Shown here: positions 25,552-33,876 of the stretch, piece after piece
Layout: each line of letters begins with the position of its first letter
How positions within the stretch are numbered: the stretch's first letter is position 1
Origin: Paenibacillus hamazuiensis
Lineage (GTDB): Bacteria > Bacillota > Bacilli > Paenibacillales > NBRC-103111
NCBI RefSeq assembly: GCF_023276405.1
Contig: NZ_JALRMO010000001.1
Location: 868,001-932,000, forward strand
DNA length: 64,000 nt
Reading direction: 5' to 3'
Notes under the pieces: model-generated
Told to the model about the DNA's origin: nothing
Databases searched by the model: none
The model's input: the letters and a program-made list of their open reading frames with translations, nothing else
Translations under genes and position numbers: made by a program

Positions 25552-25594
25552 ACACCGCCATTTCGGAAGTAAGAAAGTTCCGAAATAGCGGTGT
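25552..25594. repeat. Long inverted repeat upstream of the nuclease gene
   Basis: Arms of 17 bases with one mismatch (starting ACACCGCCATTTCGGAA) flank a 9-base loop. On the minus strand the hairpin is followed by TTTTATTT, so it looks like a terminator lying 28 bases upstream of the nuclease start and pointing into it. The arm core also resembles the GGAACT-type intergenic repeats. Confidence 0.6.
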
Positions 25595-25750
25595 GTGCTT
25601 CACAACCGTTTTACCAATATTACCATGGGCAATACACAGTTTTCAACGTCGGAAACGCCCAAACCGCCAAGTGCGTCTCACCCGGCCCGGTTATGTCCGC
25701 ATATGCTGTACCGTAATTGATTTCAGCTTGGGAAGGGACGATTCATTCGC

Positions 25751-26011
25751 ATGTACAGGGCTCAGTATCCCGGTCCACTCACTTTAGCGGCAATGTCGGT
25801 AGAGCAAAAAGCGCTGGCGCTCATAGGTCATCCGGCAGGCATATCGTTGAAAAACGGTCAGGGCGTCTCCGGAGTGCTTTGCGGCGTGCAATCCGGTCAG
25901 CTGTTTGTGATGCAATATTTGTACGCCTCCCAGTTTGCCACCTTTCATTATCCGCTTAACGATATTCGGGACATCCATCCGTTCCCGTCTTGTCCAAGCA
26001 GATCGATATAG
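25751..26011 (+). CDS. Small Sm-like hypothetical protein
   Basis: This 86-residue protein has no signal peptide. The phrase GISLKNGQGVSGVLCGVQSGQLFVMQYL looks like the strand-turn-strand core of an Sm-like fold. It is comparable in layout to the protein at 22992-23264, but it lacks that protein's Gly/Phe tail. ATG 25751 has GGAAGGGA about 12 bases upstream. It is followed by a strong bidirectional terminator. The function is unknown. Confidence 0.55.
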   Translation: MYRAQYPGPLTLAAMSVEQKALALIGHPAGISLKNGQGVSGVLCGVQSGQLFVMQYLYASQFATFHYPLNDIRDIHPFPSCPSRSI

Positions 26012-26037
26012 TGCGCATCATTGGACCAGCACGTAAA

Positions 26038-26080
26038 CAAGCCTTCCGGCCGGCTCCCAAGGGGAGCGGCAGGAAGGCTT
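26038..26080. terminator. Bidirectional terminator before the GH31 gene end
   Basis: The stem AAGCCTTCC...GGAAGGCTT, with an inner GGCTCCC/GGGGAGC stem, is flanked by T-rich sequence on the plus side and A-rich sequence on the other. Confidence 0.75.
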
Positions 26081-26112
26081 TCATCGCGCCGGGGGATTAT
26101 GGCGGTTGACGC

Positions 26113-28440
26113 TTAATTTTTCAAAGCGATCTCCACTTCTTTCACATTCGCGGCAAAATGCAGCTTAACCCCCTGTGGAGTCGATTCGGCTTCCGCCGAA
26201 TTCGGCACGGCGCCAAGCTCGAAAATGCCGCGCAGCAGCAAACTCCACGCCTTGGAGGCCTGCTCTACCTGCACCCGGATGTTCTGCCCTCCGCGCTGAA
26301 TGCGAACGGCAAGGTCCGGTTCGCCGGAGGTCCGGTACACGCTGGCGCTCGCGTCCCGTCCGTCCTGCAGCTCGAATGCGTGCAAGGTCACACGGTCGGC
26401 GAAATCGTAGTCCGGCCGGCTGTCCTCTTGCCCGACAGCAATCAGGCTGCCCGGCCGAACGAGCAGCGGCAGATGAAAATAATCGTGCGTGTCCCGACGC
26501 CAGCGGCCGCCTTCGACGGTTTCGCCGGTCAGGAAATTCGTCCACCGGCCTTCCGGCACGTAGTAGCTCGCTTCGCCGCGGTCGTTGAAGATCGGCGCGA
26601 CAAGCAGCGATTCGCCCAGCATGTACTGCAGATCGAGCGTGTGGCAGGCCGGATCGTCCGCGAACTCGAGCACCATCGCGCGCATGACGGGGATGCCTTT
26701 CTGCGAAGCCTCGACCGAGGCGGCGAACAAATACGGCATCAGGCGGCATTTGAGCTTCGTGAAATGGCGCAGCACGTCGACCGCTTCCTCGTCAAAAAGC
26801 CACGGCACCCGGTACGACTCGTTGCCGTGCAGCCGGCTGTGCGACGAAAGCAGGCCGAACGCCGTCCAGCGTTTGTACACATCGGGCGGGGCGGTTCGCT
26901 CGAAGCCGCTGATGTCGTGGCTCCAGAAGCCGAAGCCGCACAGCCCGAGCGACAATCCGCCGCGCAGCGTTTCCGCCATCGAATAATAATTGGCTGAGCA
27001 GTCGCCGCCCCAGTGCACCGGGAATTGCTGGCCGCCCGCCGTGGCGGAGCGGGCGAATACGGCAGCCTCGCCTTTGCCGAGCGTCTGCTCCAGCAGTTCG
27101 AACACGGCCTTATTGTACAGGAACGTGTAATAATTGTGCATTTTGTACGGATCGGAGCCGTCGAAATAGACGACGTCCGTCGGGATACGCTCGCCAAAGT
27201 CCGTCTTGAAGCTGTCCACGCCCATATCGATCAGCCGCTTCAGCTTGCTTTGATACCATTTCACCGCATCCGGATTCGTAAAATCGACGAGCCCCATGCC
27301 CGCCTGCCAGCGGTCCCACTGCCAAACGTCGCCGTCCTTCGTTTTGACAAGGTACCCGCGCTCCATGCCTTCGTCGAACAAACCCGATTTTTGCGCGATG
27401 TACGGATTGATCCATACGCATATTTTCAGGCCCCTGTCCTTCAGCCTGCGAAGCATCGCCTCCGGATCGGGGAACACGTCCTTGTCCCATTCGAAGTCAC
27501 ACCATTGATATTCCTTCATCCAGAAGCAGTCAAAATGGAACACGTGCAGCGGAATGTCGCGTTCGGCCATGCCGCCGACAAAATGGTTCACCGTCTCCTC
27601 GTCGTAGCTCGTCGTAAACGACGTGGTCAGCCACAGGCCGAAGCTCCACGCGGGAGGCAGCGCCGGTTTGCCGGTCAGCGTCGTGTAACGGTCGAGCACA
27701 TCCTTCAGCGTGTCGCCGCCGATGATGAAATAGTCAAGCGATTCGCCTTCGACACTGAACTGCACTTTCGATACGTGCTCGGAAGCGATTTCATAGGAGA
27801 CATTTTCGGGATGATTGACAAAAACGCCGTAACCCCGGTTCGATATGTAAAACGGAACGTTTTTGTACGCCTGCTCGCTGCAGGTGCCGCCGTCTTCGTT
27901 CCAAATATCGACGACCTGGCCGTTTTTGACAAACGGGGTGAACCGCTCGCCGAGGCCGTAGATGTATTCCCCGACACCGAGATCAAGCTGTTCCCTTACG
28001 TACGATTTTTTATCCTGCGTCTGAATATACGCGGTCGTTTTGACGCCGCATCCCGTCAGACGTTTACCGGCATAAGAGAAGTCGACGTTCCAGCCTTGGG
28101 CGCGATCTACCCTCAGCTCCAGCTTGCCGCTGACCAGCCTCGCTCCTTGTTCGTCGTTTTCAATCTGCACGTCGGGCGGCTGCACGTTTAACGGGAAGGC
28201 CGGTCCTTTCGGCGTTTTCCCTTTATGATGGACGATTTGTACGCGAATGACGTCGGGAAGCGGGGAGGAGTATTTTACCGTCAGCATCGTGCCGTTCAGC
28301 GTATCGCCTTTTCGCGCGATTTTCCGGCAAGCCGCAAAAACGGCGACGGAGTCCCGGTCTGTTTGGATGTCTCGAATGTCCACGGCGTATTGCACGTTAA
28401 GCCCTTCCCTGAAGTGCCAGTAACCGTCGGTAAATTTCAT
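26113..28440 (-). CDS. yicI: Alpha-xylosidase, glycoside hydrolase family 31 (YicI-like)
   Basis: This 775-residue enzyme is predicted to release alpha-xylose from xyloglucan oligosaccharides such as isoprimeverose. It matches E. coli YicI in length and key residues. The nucleophile is Asp414 in SFKTDFGERIP and the acid/base is Asp480 in HWGGDCSANY (D416 and D482 in YicI). The N-terminal beta domain carries GLGERFTPF, and the barrel shows HFDCFWMKEYQWCDFEWD, also typical of YicI. There is no signal peptide, so it acts on imported oligosaccharides. The start is ATG 28440 after AAAAGGAATGG. A divergent AraC-type regulator lies 123 bases away and probably activates it. Confidence 0.93.
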   Translation of the reverse strand: MKFTDGYWHFREGLNVQYAVDIRDIQTDRDSVAVFAACRKIARKGDTLNGTMLTVKYSSPLPDVIRVQIVHHKGKTPKGPAFPLNVQPPDVQIENDEQGARLVSGKLELRVDRAQGWNVDFSYAGKRLTGCGVKTTAYIQTQDKKSYVREQLDLGVGEYIYGLGERFTPFVKNGQVVDIWNEDGGTCSEQAYKNVPFYISNRGYGVFVNHPENVSYEIASEHVSKVQFSVEGESLDYFIIGGDTLKDVLDRYTTLTGKPALPPAWSFGLWLTTSFTTSYDEETVNHFVGGMAERDIPLHVFHFDCFWMKEYQWCDFEWDKDVFPDPEAMLRRLKDRGLKICVWINPYIAQKSGLFDEGMERGYLVKTKDGDVWQWDRWQAGMGLVDFTNPDAVKWYQSKLKRLIDMGVDSFKTDFGERIPTDVVYFDGSDPYKMHNYYTFLYNKAVFELLEQTLGKGEAAVFARSATAGGQQFPVHWGGDCSANYYSMAETLRGGLSLGLCGFGFWSHDISGFERTAPPDVYKRWTAFGLLSSHSRLHGNESYRVPWLFDEEAVDVLRHFTKLKCRLMPYLFAASVEASQKGIPVMRAMVLEFADDPACHTLDLQYMLGESLLVAPIFNDRGEASYYVPEGRWTNFLTGETVEGGRWRRDTHDYFHLPLLVRPGSLIAVGQEDSRPDYDFADRVTLHAFELQDGRDASASVYRTSGEPDLAVRIQRGGQNIRVQVEQASKAWSLLLRGIFELGAVPNSAEAESTPQGVKLHFAANVKEVEIALKN

Positions 28441-28563
28441 GCGTCACCATTCCTTTTAAAGTAGACTTTAATTTTAATAATATTGATGTTACAAAGGAAA
28501 ATCTTTTGATATTATGATGATAATTAACACGATTTTGATAATATTCGGGCGAGGAGGGGCTAC

Positions 28564-29454
28564 GTGAATCTCGACATGCTCAGAGAAAACCGGATCCATG
28601 GGCATCCCATGTACCCGGTCAGCGTTTATCATATAGATTGCGCGGCGGGAGCGAATGTGCTCGATTGCCACTGGCACGACGAAATGGAATTCATTTTGGT
28701 GAAAAAAGGCCAAGCGGTATTCCAGGTTGGGACCGTGAGCTACGAAGTGGTTGAAAATCAGGCGCTCTTTGTCAATTCCGGGGACATTCACGCAGGGTAC
28801 CCGCTCGGAAATGCCGCATGCAGCTATTCCGCGCTTGTATTCGGTCGCGATTTTTTGGCGGGACCGATGTACGACTTGATTCAAGATAAGTATCTGGAGC
28901 CGCTGATTCGGCGGAAATGCAGCCTGCCGGTGCACATTCGAGGAGAGGCGTGGTGGGAAAAGGAGGTGCTGGCGCTTCTGCATCATATCGTGCAATCTAA
29001 CACAGACCTTACACCAACCTGCGAACTAACGACGAAAGGGAACTTGTATTTGATCCTGGCTCAACTGTTCGGGCAGGCCCGCGATCTCGAGAGTTCGCAA
29101 TTTCAAGCGGTGCAGTGGAAAACGGAGCAGATGAAAGCGGTGCTTCAATATATTCACGAGCGCTACCGGGAGCCGATCCGTCTGCATGAGCTGTCTCAGC
29201 TGGCCAATATGAGCGAAGGGCACTTTTGCCGGTTTTTCAAAAAAATGATGAAGCGAAGCGCAGTCGAATATATTAACGATTACCGCACCCGGCAGGCGGC
29301 GAGGCTGATCGAGCGGACGGACCGGAAACTGGCCGAAATCGCGATGGACACCGGGTTCGAGAACATCAGTTATTTTACGAGCGTGTTCAAGCGGCAAATA
29401 GGCGTGACCCCGTCGCAATACCGGAAAAAATCCCGGTCGGAAACGACCGGTTAA
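28564..29454 (+). CDS. AraC-family regulator, probable activator of the GH31 gene
   Basis: This 296-residue regulator has an N-terminal cupin sensor domain (about 10-150) with HWHDEMEFILVKKGQAVFQVG. Two C-terminal helix-turn-helix motifs follow (about 190-290), ending with the family phrase GFENISYFTSVFKRQIGVTPSQYRK. The start is GTG 28564 after GCGAGGAGGGG. The gene is divergent from alpha-xylosidase, with a shared AT-rich promoter region of about 120 bases. The likely effector is a xyloglucan-derived sugar; this is an inference from the neighbour. Confidence 0.88.
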   Translation: MNLDMLRENRIHGHPMYPVSVYHIDCAAGANVLDCHWHDEMEFILVKKGQAVFQVGTVSYEVVENQALFVNSGDIHAGYPLGNAACSYSALVFGRDFLAGPMYDLIQDKYLEPLIRRKCSLPVHIRGEAWWEKEVLALLHHIVQSNTDLTPTCELTTKGNLYLILAQLFGQARDLESSQFQAVQWKTEQMKAVLQYIHERYREPIRLHELSQLANMSEGHFCRFFKKMMKRSAVEYINDYRTRQAARLIERTDRKLAEIAMDTGFENISYFTSVFKRQIGVTPSQYRKKSRSETTG

Positions 29455-29620
29455 GGCGCCGGCCGGCCGTTGCGGAGTAGCGGGCTGCTAGGCGGAGCCG
29501 TCCCCTGAAACCGGGAAGGGGGCAGCGTAGCTTGTAAAAGACAGCAGCTCGATGGCACGTAACTAGTCTCGTCCTGTCCCGCACTGCTCTATCCCGCATT
29601 CCGTAATGGTTCGCATCTTC

Positions 29621-29746
29621 CGGACCCCAGAGCCGCTATTTAGGGAAAACGACTTCGTTTTGAATTCTGGCGGACCCCAGAAGCGCTATTCGTCGAAAAA
29701 ACGCCCAGGTTTAGCTTTTTTACGGCAAATAACGTCTTCTGTGTCC
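29621..29746. repeat. Dispersed intergenic repeat, GGACCCCAGA family
   Basis: The 474-base gap 29455-29928 has no gene I can support. It holds two direct copies of CGGACCCCAGARSCGCTATT, at 29621-29640 and 29671-29690. A diverged inverted copy lies at 29728-29746. The direct copies are 50 bases apart, like the copy spacing of the GGAACT family. Confidence 0.65.
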
Positions 29747-29928
29747 TTTTGCATGTACAAACGTTACGATTTCATCGAATAACGGCCTTACAGTCCGTCA
29801 AGCTGCAGAGGTGTCGCTACTGCCCGGTCCCAGACAAAGCTGGAAAAGTACCACTCGTCGTCTCGACCACCGAAGCAGCGAAAGCGCCGATTGCCGGATC
29901 AGACGGTGATCGAAATTAGCATGTCATT

Positions 29929-30015
29929 TTACTTGCAGCAGGCGCAAGCGCAGCACTCTTCTGTCCGGACCGGGTCTTGATCACATTCGCAGTCGCAGCA
30001 GCTGTATCGGATCAT
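29929..30015 (-). CDS. Cys-rich 28-residue mini-protein (metallothionein-like)
   Basis: ATG 30015 lies seven bases after a perfect AAGGAGGTGAT ribosome site. The 28-codon frame ends with TAA at 29929-29931. Nine residues are cysteine, at positions 6, 7, 9, 11, 21, 22, 24, 26 and 27, arranged as CCxCxC and CCxCxCC around an acidic middle (DQDPVRTEE). That pattern suggests cooperative binding of soft metals such as Cu(I), Zn, Cd or As(III). The gene lies 86 bases downstream of a Cys-rich MarR regulator on the same strand. A 17-bp palindrome identical to one before the regulator sits in its own promoter region. No homologue is known to me; the metal role is inferred. Confidence 0.65.
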   Translation of the reverse strand: MIRYSCCDCECDQDPVRTEECCACACCK

Positions 30016-30062
30016 CGGAATCACCTCCTTCACAGAATATGACCGCAAATGTTATTGCATAT

Positions 30063-30079
30063 ATTTGCAAAATGCAAAT
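30063..30079 (-). promoter_or_regulatory. MarR operator copy 1, at the mini-protein promoter
   Basis: The perfect palindrome ATTTGCA-AAA-TGCAAAT lies 48 bases before the mini-protein start. On the minus strand it overlaps a candidate -35 TTGCAT, followed after 17 bases by TAACAT. An identical copy lies before marR. Confidence 0.7.
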
Positions 30080-30101
30080 AAAATCGAAAGCAATTCCTCC
30101 A

Positions 30102-30554
30102 TTATTTCGGAGGAATGCAGCACAAATTCGATTTTTGCATCGCATCGTTGAGCAGGCCGATGGAGCGGATGACGGATTCGCGTTCAAAGTCGCTCAGATG
30201 GGAAAGCAGTTGCCGAAGCGTCTCGTTCACCTGCTCGTCGACGCTTTGTTCCAGAGCGGCGCCCTCGGGAGTGAGGGACAATATTTGGATCCGGTTGTCG
30301 CTTGGCGCCGGCGTTTTCTTGATCAGCCCTTTTTCCGCAAGCGTTTTGGCCTGCCTGCTGAACGTGGTGACATCCATTCCGAGCGCGTTTGCGACATCCT
30401 GAATCGACGGATTGTGCCGACGTTTGATTTCAAACAAAACATGGCTTTGCATTACGGTTAAACGATCGCCGCAGCAGGTCTCGCAGCAGCGTTCGCTGAG
30501 CAGTCCGAACCGCCGGGCCATAAGCTGAAACATGCCGCGCAAATTGTTTTCCAT
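30102..30554 (-). CDS. MarR-family regulator with Cys clusters
   Basis: This 150-residue regulator has the MarR winged helix (about residues 30-105) with SIQDVANALGMDVTTFSRQAKTLAEKGL as the recognition helix region and the wing SDNRIQILSLT. Two Cys clusters are unusual: CCETCCG near residue 24, just before the DNA-binding domain, and a CC pair near the C-terminus. These suggest sensing of thiol-reactive compounds or metals. ATG 30554 is chosen over GTG 30566 and 30557 because GAGGTGA lies eight bases upstream. A 17-bp palindrome lies upstream, so autoregulation is likely. The neighbouring Cys-rich peptide is the expected target. Confidence 0.85.
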   Translation of the reverse strand: MENNLRGMFQLMARRFGLLSERCCETCCGDRLTVMQSHVLFEIKRRHNPSIQDVANALGMDVTTFSRQAKTLAEKGLIKKTPAPSDNRIQILSLTPEGAALEQSVDEQVNETLRQLLSHLSDFERESVIRSIGLLNDAMQKSNLCCIPPK

Positions 30555-30591
30555 CACTAGGTTCACCTCATATCCCGATCATACTCCATAA

Positions 30592-30608
30592 ATTTGCAAA
30601 ATGCAAAT
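30592..30608 (-). promoter_or_regulatory. MarR operator copy 2, upstream of marR
   Basis: This is the same 17 bases as at 30063-30079, ATTTGCA-AAA-TGCAAAT, placed 38 bases before the marR start. A candidate promoter (TTCAAA, 17 bases, TAATTA on the minus strand) ends just upstream, so binding here would block transcription. Confidence 0.7.
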
Positions 30609-30721
30609 AATTTTCGTTGAATAATTATGCGGTAAAATGTCCAATTTGAAAAAACAATCAAAAACGAACGAACAGTATAACGTTTCTGACGAACGTTAGC
30701 GATTTGACTCGTTTTTTTATA

Positions 30722-30738
30722 TGTCATATTACGTGACA
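30722..30738 (+). promoter_or_regulatory. GlnR/TnrA box 1
   Basis: TGTCATATTACGTGACA fits the GlnR/TnrA consensus TGTNA-N7-TNACA exactly, with an AT-rich centre. It lies 323 bases upstream of nirB. Confidence 0.65.
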
Positions 30739-30938
30739 GATTTTTTCGGAGGAGCGTCGTGTGGAAGGTTTGAATGCAACCAAATGCATTTGATTGATTT
30801 TAGTCAAAAACGAACATTTACATTGGAATTTCCGAGAAATGTTCGAAATAAGTGAGGTTTATAAAGTCGAATAAAAATAAATTTCAAAAAAATCTATTGA
30901 AATATTCGCATTTCTGAGTTAATGTAATAAACAAGAAT

Positions 30939-30955
30939 TGTTATTAAACATGACA
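30939..30955 (+). promoter_or_regulatory. GlnR/TnrA box 2
   Basis: TGTTATTAAACATGACA fits TGTNA-N7-TNACA. It is centred about 98 bases before the nirB start. It would suit activation of a promoter starting near 30997. Confidence 0.7.
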
Positions 30956-31010
30956 TAAACTTGGTGGTCGCAAATTCACAAACCGATTGTCCAACGTTTA
31001 TTGTTAAAAA

Positions 31011-31027
31011 TGTAACATTACATGACA
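31011..31027 (+). promoter_or_regulatory. GlnR/TnrA box 3
   Basis: TGTAACATTACATGACA fits TGTNA-N7-TNACA. It ends 17 bases before the nirB ATG, just before the ribosome site. At this position it is more likely to repress than to activate. Confidence 0.65.
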
Positions 31028-31044
31028 TTAGAGGAGTGGGTGGC

Positions 31045-33480
31045 ATGAAAAAGAAATTAGTGTTAATCGGAAACGGGATGGCGGGCATGAACACCATCGA
31101 GCAGCTGCTCAAGCTGGCGCCGAACCAATACGAAATTACCGTATTCGGCAGCGAGCCACATCCGAACTACAACCGGATCCTTCTCTCGTCGGTGCTTGCC
31201 GGCGATGCGGATATTAAAGATATCGTCATTAACGATTGGGACTACTATAAGGAAAACGGAATCACACTTCATGCCGGACATACGGTCAATAAAATTGACA
31301 CGGCTGCGAAGCTCGTCAAAACCGATACCGGGCTGACCGTTCCCTACGACGACGTAATCATCGCCACCGGCTCACTGCCGTTTATGCTGCCGCTGCCGGG
31401 CGCGGACAAAGAAGGCGTCATCGCCTTCCGCGATATCAAAGATTGCGAGACGATGATCGAAGCGTCGAAGAAATACAAGAAAGCGGTCGTCATCGGCGGC
31501 GGCTTGCTCGGATTGGAAGCGGCACGCGGGCTGCTGAACCTGAACATGGAAGTATCGGTCGTGCACATTTTCAAATATTTGATGGAGCGGCAGCTCGACG
31601 AGACCGCATCGAGGCTCCTGCAAAAAGAATTGGAATCGCAAGGCATGAACTTTCTGCTTGAGAAGAACACCGATTCGATCCTCGGCAAAAAACGCGTTAC
31701 CGGCGTCCGCTTCAAAGACGGCACCGAGGTCGAAGCGGATCTGGTCGTCATGGCGGTCGGGATTCGTCCGAACATCGCCCTGGCGAAGGAAAGCGGCGTT
31801 GAAATCAATCGCGGCATCGTCGTTAACGATTATATGGAAACGAACATCCCACATGTGTACTCGGTCGGCGAATGTGCGGAGCACCGCGGCATCGCGTACG
31901 GTCTCGTTGCGCCGCTCTACGAGCAAGGCAGCGAGCTCGCGAAACGTCTTGCCGGAGTGGAATCGGCAGGCTACCAAGGATCGGTCGTATCGACCAAGCT
32001 GAAGGTGTCCGGCGTCAACGTGTTCTCGGCTGGTCAGTTTACGGATGAACCGGGCACGCGTTCGGTGAAGGTCCAGGACGATTTTGACGGTGTCTATAAA
32101 AAGGTGGTCATCAAGGACGGCAAAGTGATCGGGTCCGTGCTGTTCGGCGATACGAGCGACGGCTCGAGACTGTTTGCGATGATCCGCAGCGGCGAGGACG
32201 TAACCGGCAAGGAGAAGCAGGTGCTGCTCGGAGATTCCGCAGGCGGCGGGGCGAAGTCCGGCGTCGACTATGTCGCTTCGATGGCGAATGACGAGATCAT
32301 TTGCGGCTGTAACGGCGTGAGCAAAGGAACGATCGTGAATGCGATCAACGAAAAAGGCTGCACAAGCGTGAACGACGTCAAATATTGCACGAAGGCGTCG
32401 GGAAGCTGCGGCGGCTGTAAGCCTCTTGTGGCAGATTTGCTGACACATGTGCTCGGTGCCGATGGGGTGAAATCGGTCAAAGAAGGCATTTGCGGCTGTA
32501 CGACACTCGGGCGCGATGAAGTTGTCGAAGCGATCAGAAAGATGAAGCTGACGACATCCAAGGAAGTCATGAACGTTCTGGAGTGGAAAAATCCGGAGGG
32601 CTGCTCGAAATGCCGCCCGGCGCTGAACTACTATCTGGGCATGGTTTGGCCGGAAGAGCATGAGGACGAGAAGGAATCCCGCTTCGTTAACGAACGGAAC
32701 CACGGCAATATTCAGAAGGACAGCACGTACTCCGTCATCCCGAGAATTCACGGCGGAGTTACGACGGCGAAGGATTTGCTGAAAATCGCCAATGTTGCCG
32801 TCAAATACAACGTGGAAACGGTGAAAATTACCGGAGCACAGCGGATCGGTCTTTACGGAATCAAGAAGGAAGATCTCCCTTCCGTTTGGGAAGAACTCGA
32901 TATGACTTCCGGTTTTGCATATGGCAAATCGCTGCGCGCAGTCAAAACATGCGTAGGTCAAACATGGTGCCGTTTCGGTACTCAGGACTCCATGAAGATG
33001 GGCATCGAGCTGGAAAAACGCCTCGAGCGTCTGTACACCCCGGCAAAAACGAAAGTGGCGGTATCCGGCTGTCCGCGGAACTGCGCCGAAGCGACGATCA
33101 AAGATTTGGGCGTCGTCGCGATCGACGGAGGCTGGGAAATTTATATCGGCGGTAACGGCGGAACGGACGTGCGGCCTGCCGAGCTGCTTGTGAAAGTGAA
33201 AGAAGAGGATGAAGTGATCGAGTGGACGCTCGCTTACTTCCAATACTATCGGGAAAATGCGAATTATAACGAGCGTACCTCGAAATGGGTGGAGCGCGTC
33301 GGATTTGAATCCATCAAAAAAGCGCTGGAAAAACAAGAAGACCGGCTGGCGTTAAAAGAACGTTTCGAGAAAGCGGCAAGCCTCACGAAGGATCCTTGGG
33401 CTGAGATTGTAAACAACGAGGAATTGCGGAAATCGTACGAATCGATCATTACTCCTGAGCTTAGCGCGATTGAGAACTGA
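31045..33480 (+). CDS. nirB: Assimilatory nitrite reductase (NAD(P)H), large subunit
   Basis: This 811-residue enzyme reduces nitrite to ammonium in the cytosol. The N-terminal half is an FAD/NAD(P)H reductase (about 1-400), with LIGNGMAGMNTIEQL and VVIGGGLLGLEAARGL as the two nucleotide folds. Two BFD-like [2Fe-2S] domains follow, with CGCNG...CGGCKP and CGCTT...CSKCRP cysteine sets. The siroheme/[4Fe-4S] domain ends the protein, with cysteines in TCVGQTWCRFG and SGCPRNCAEA. ATG 31045 is preceded by GAGGAGTGGG. Genes for the Rieske subunit, a nitrite channel and siroheme synthesis follow in the same operon. Three GlnR/TnrA boxes upstream point to nitrogen control. Confidence 0.95.
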   Translation: MKKKLVLIGNGMAGMNTIEQLLKLAPNQYEITVFGSEPHPNYNRILLSSVLAGDADIKDIVINDWDYYKENGITLHAGHTVNKIDTAAKLVKTDTGLTVPYDDVIIATGSLPFMLPLPGADKEGVIAFRDIKDCETMIEASKKYKKAVVIGGGLLGLEAARGLLNLNMEVSVVHIFKYLMERQLDETASRLLQKELESQGMNFLLEKNTDSILGKKRVTGVRFKDGTEVEADLVVMAVGIRPNIALAKESGVEINRGIVVNDYMETNIPHVYSVGECAEHRGIAYGLVAPLYEQGSELAKRLAGVESAGYQGSVVSTKLKVSGVNVFSAGQFTDEPGTRSVKVQDDFDGVYKKVVIKDGKVIGSVLFGDTSDGSRLFAMIRSGEDVTGKEKQVLLGDSAGGGAKSGVDYVASMANDEIICGCNGVSKGTIVNAINEKGCTSVNDVKYCTKASGSCGGCKPLVADLLTHVLGADGVKSVKEGICGCTTLGRDEVVEAIRKMKLTTSKEVMNVLEWKNPEGCSKCRPALNYYLGMVWPEEHEDEKESRFVNERNHGNIQKDSTYSVIPRIHGGVTTAKDLLKIANVAVKYNVETVKITGAQRIGLYGIKKEDLPSVWEELDMTSGFAYGKSLRAVKTCVGQTWCRFGTQDSMKMGIELEKRLERLYTPAKTKVAVSGCPRNCAEATIKDLGVVAIDGGWEIYIGGNGGTDVRPAELLVKVKEEDEVIEWTLAYFQYYRENANYNERTSKWVERVGFESIKKALEKQEDRLALKERFEKAASLTKDPWAEIVNNEELRKSYESIITPELSAIEN

Positions 33481-33509
33481 TTTTTTATAAAAACGAGGGG
33501 GAGAACCGT

Positions 33510-33845
33510 ATGAAGCGACTAATTATCGGACATCAATCGGAGTTTCGGGAAAGAAGAGCCCGGCTAGTGCATATCGGCAACACGGAAATTGCCATATTCA
33601 AGCTGTCGGACGGCGGTTATCGGGCGATCGAAAACCTCTGCCCGCACAAGAACGGAAAGCTGTCCGAAGGCATCGTGTGCGATCATCACGTATTCTGTCC
33701 GCTGCACGACTGGAAAATCGACCTGAACGACGGGCTCGTTCAAGCGCCGGACGAAGGCTGCGTCAAATCGTTCCAGGTGGAAATGGACGAACAAACGGGC
33801 AATGTGATTTTGGTGCTGAGCGACACGGATATTTTGGCTTCCTAA
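33510..33845 (+). CDS. nirD: Nitrite reductase small subunit, Rieske type
   Basis: This 111-residue subunit pairs with NirB. The Rieske cluster ligands are visible: CPHKNG (about residue 45) and CPLHDW (about residue 64). The length and the order FKLSDGGYRAIENLCPHKNGKLSEGIV match NirD/NasE. ATG 33510 follows ACGAGGGGGA. It lies 29 bases after nirB and is clearly in the same operon. Confidence 0.93.
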   Translation: MKRLIIGHQSEFRERRARLVHIGNTEIAIFKLSDGGYRAIENLCPHKNGKLSEGIVCDHHVFCPLHDWKIDLNDGLVQAPDEGCVKSFQVEMDEQTGNVILVLSDTDILAS

Positions 33846-33876
33846 GATTGCCAATCAAGGAAGGGATGAGAACGGG

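Noticed and set aside
24748-25594. Possible CRISPR or attachment-site interpretation of the hairpins around the DUF559 nuclease
   Set aside because: The hairpins differ from each other, no regular spacers exist, and no integrase or Cas gene is nearby.
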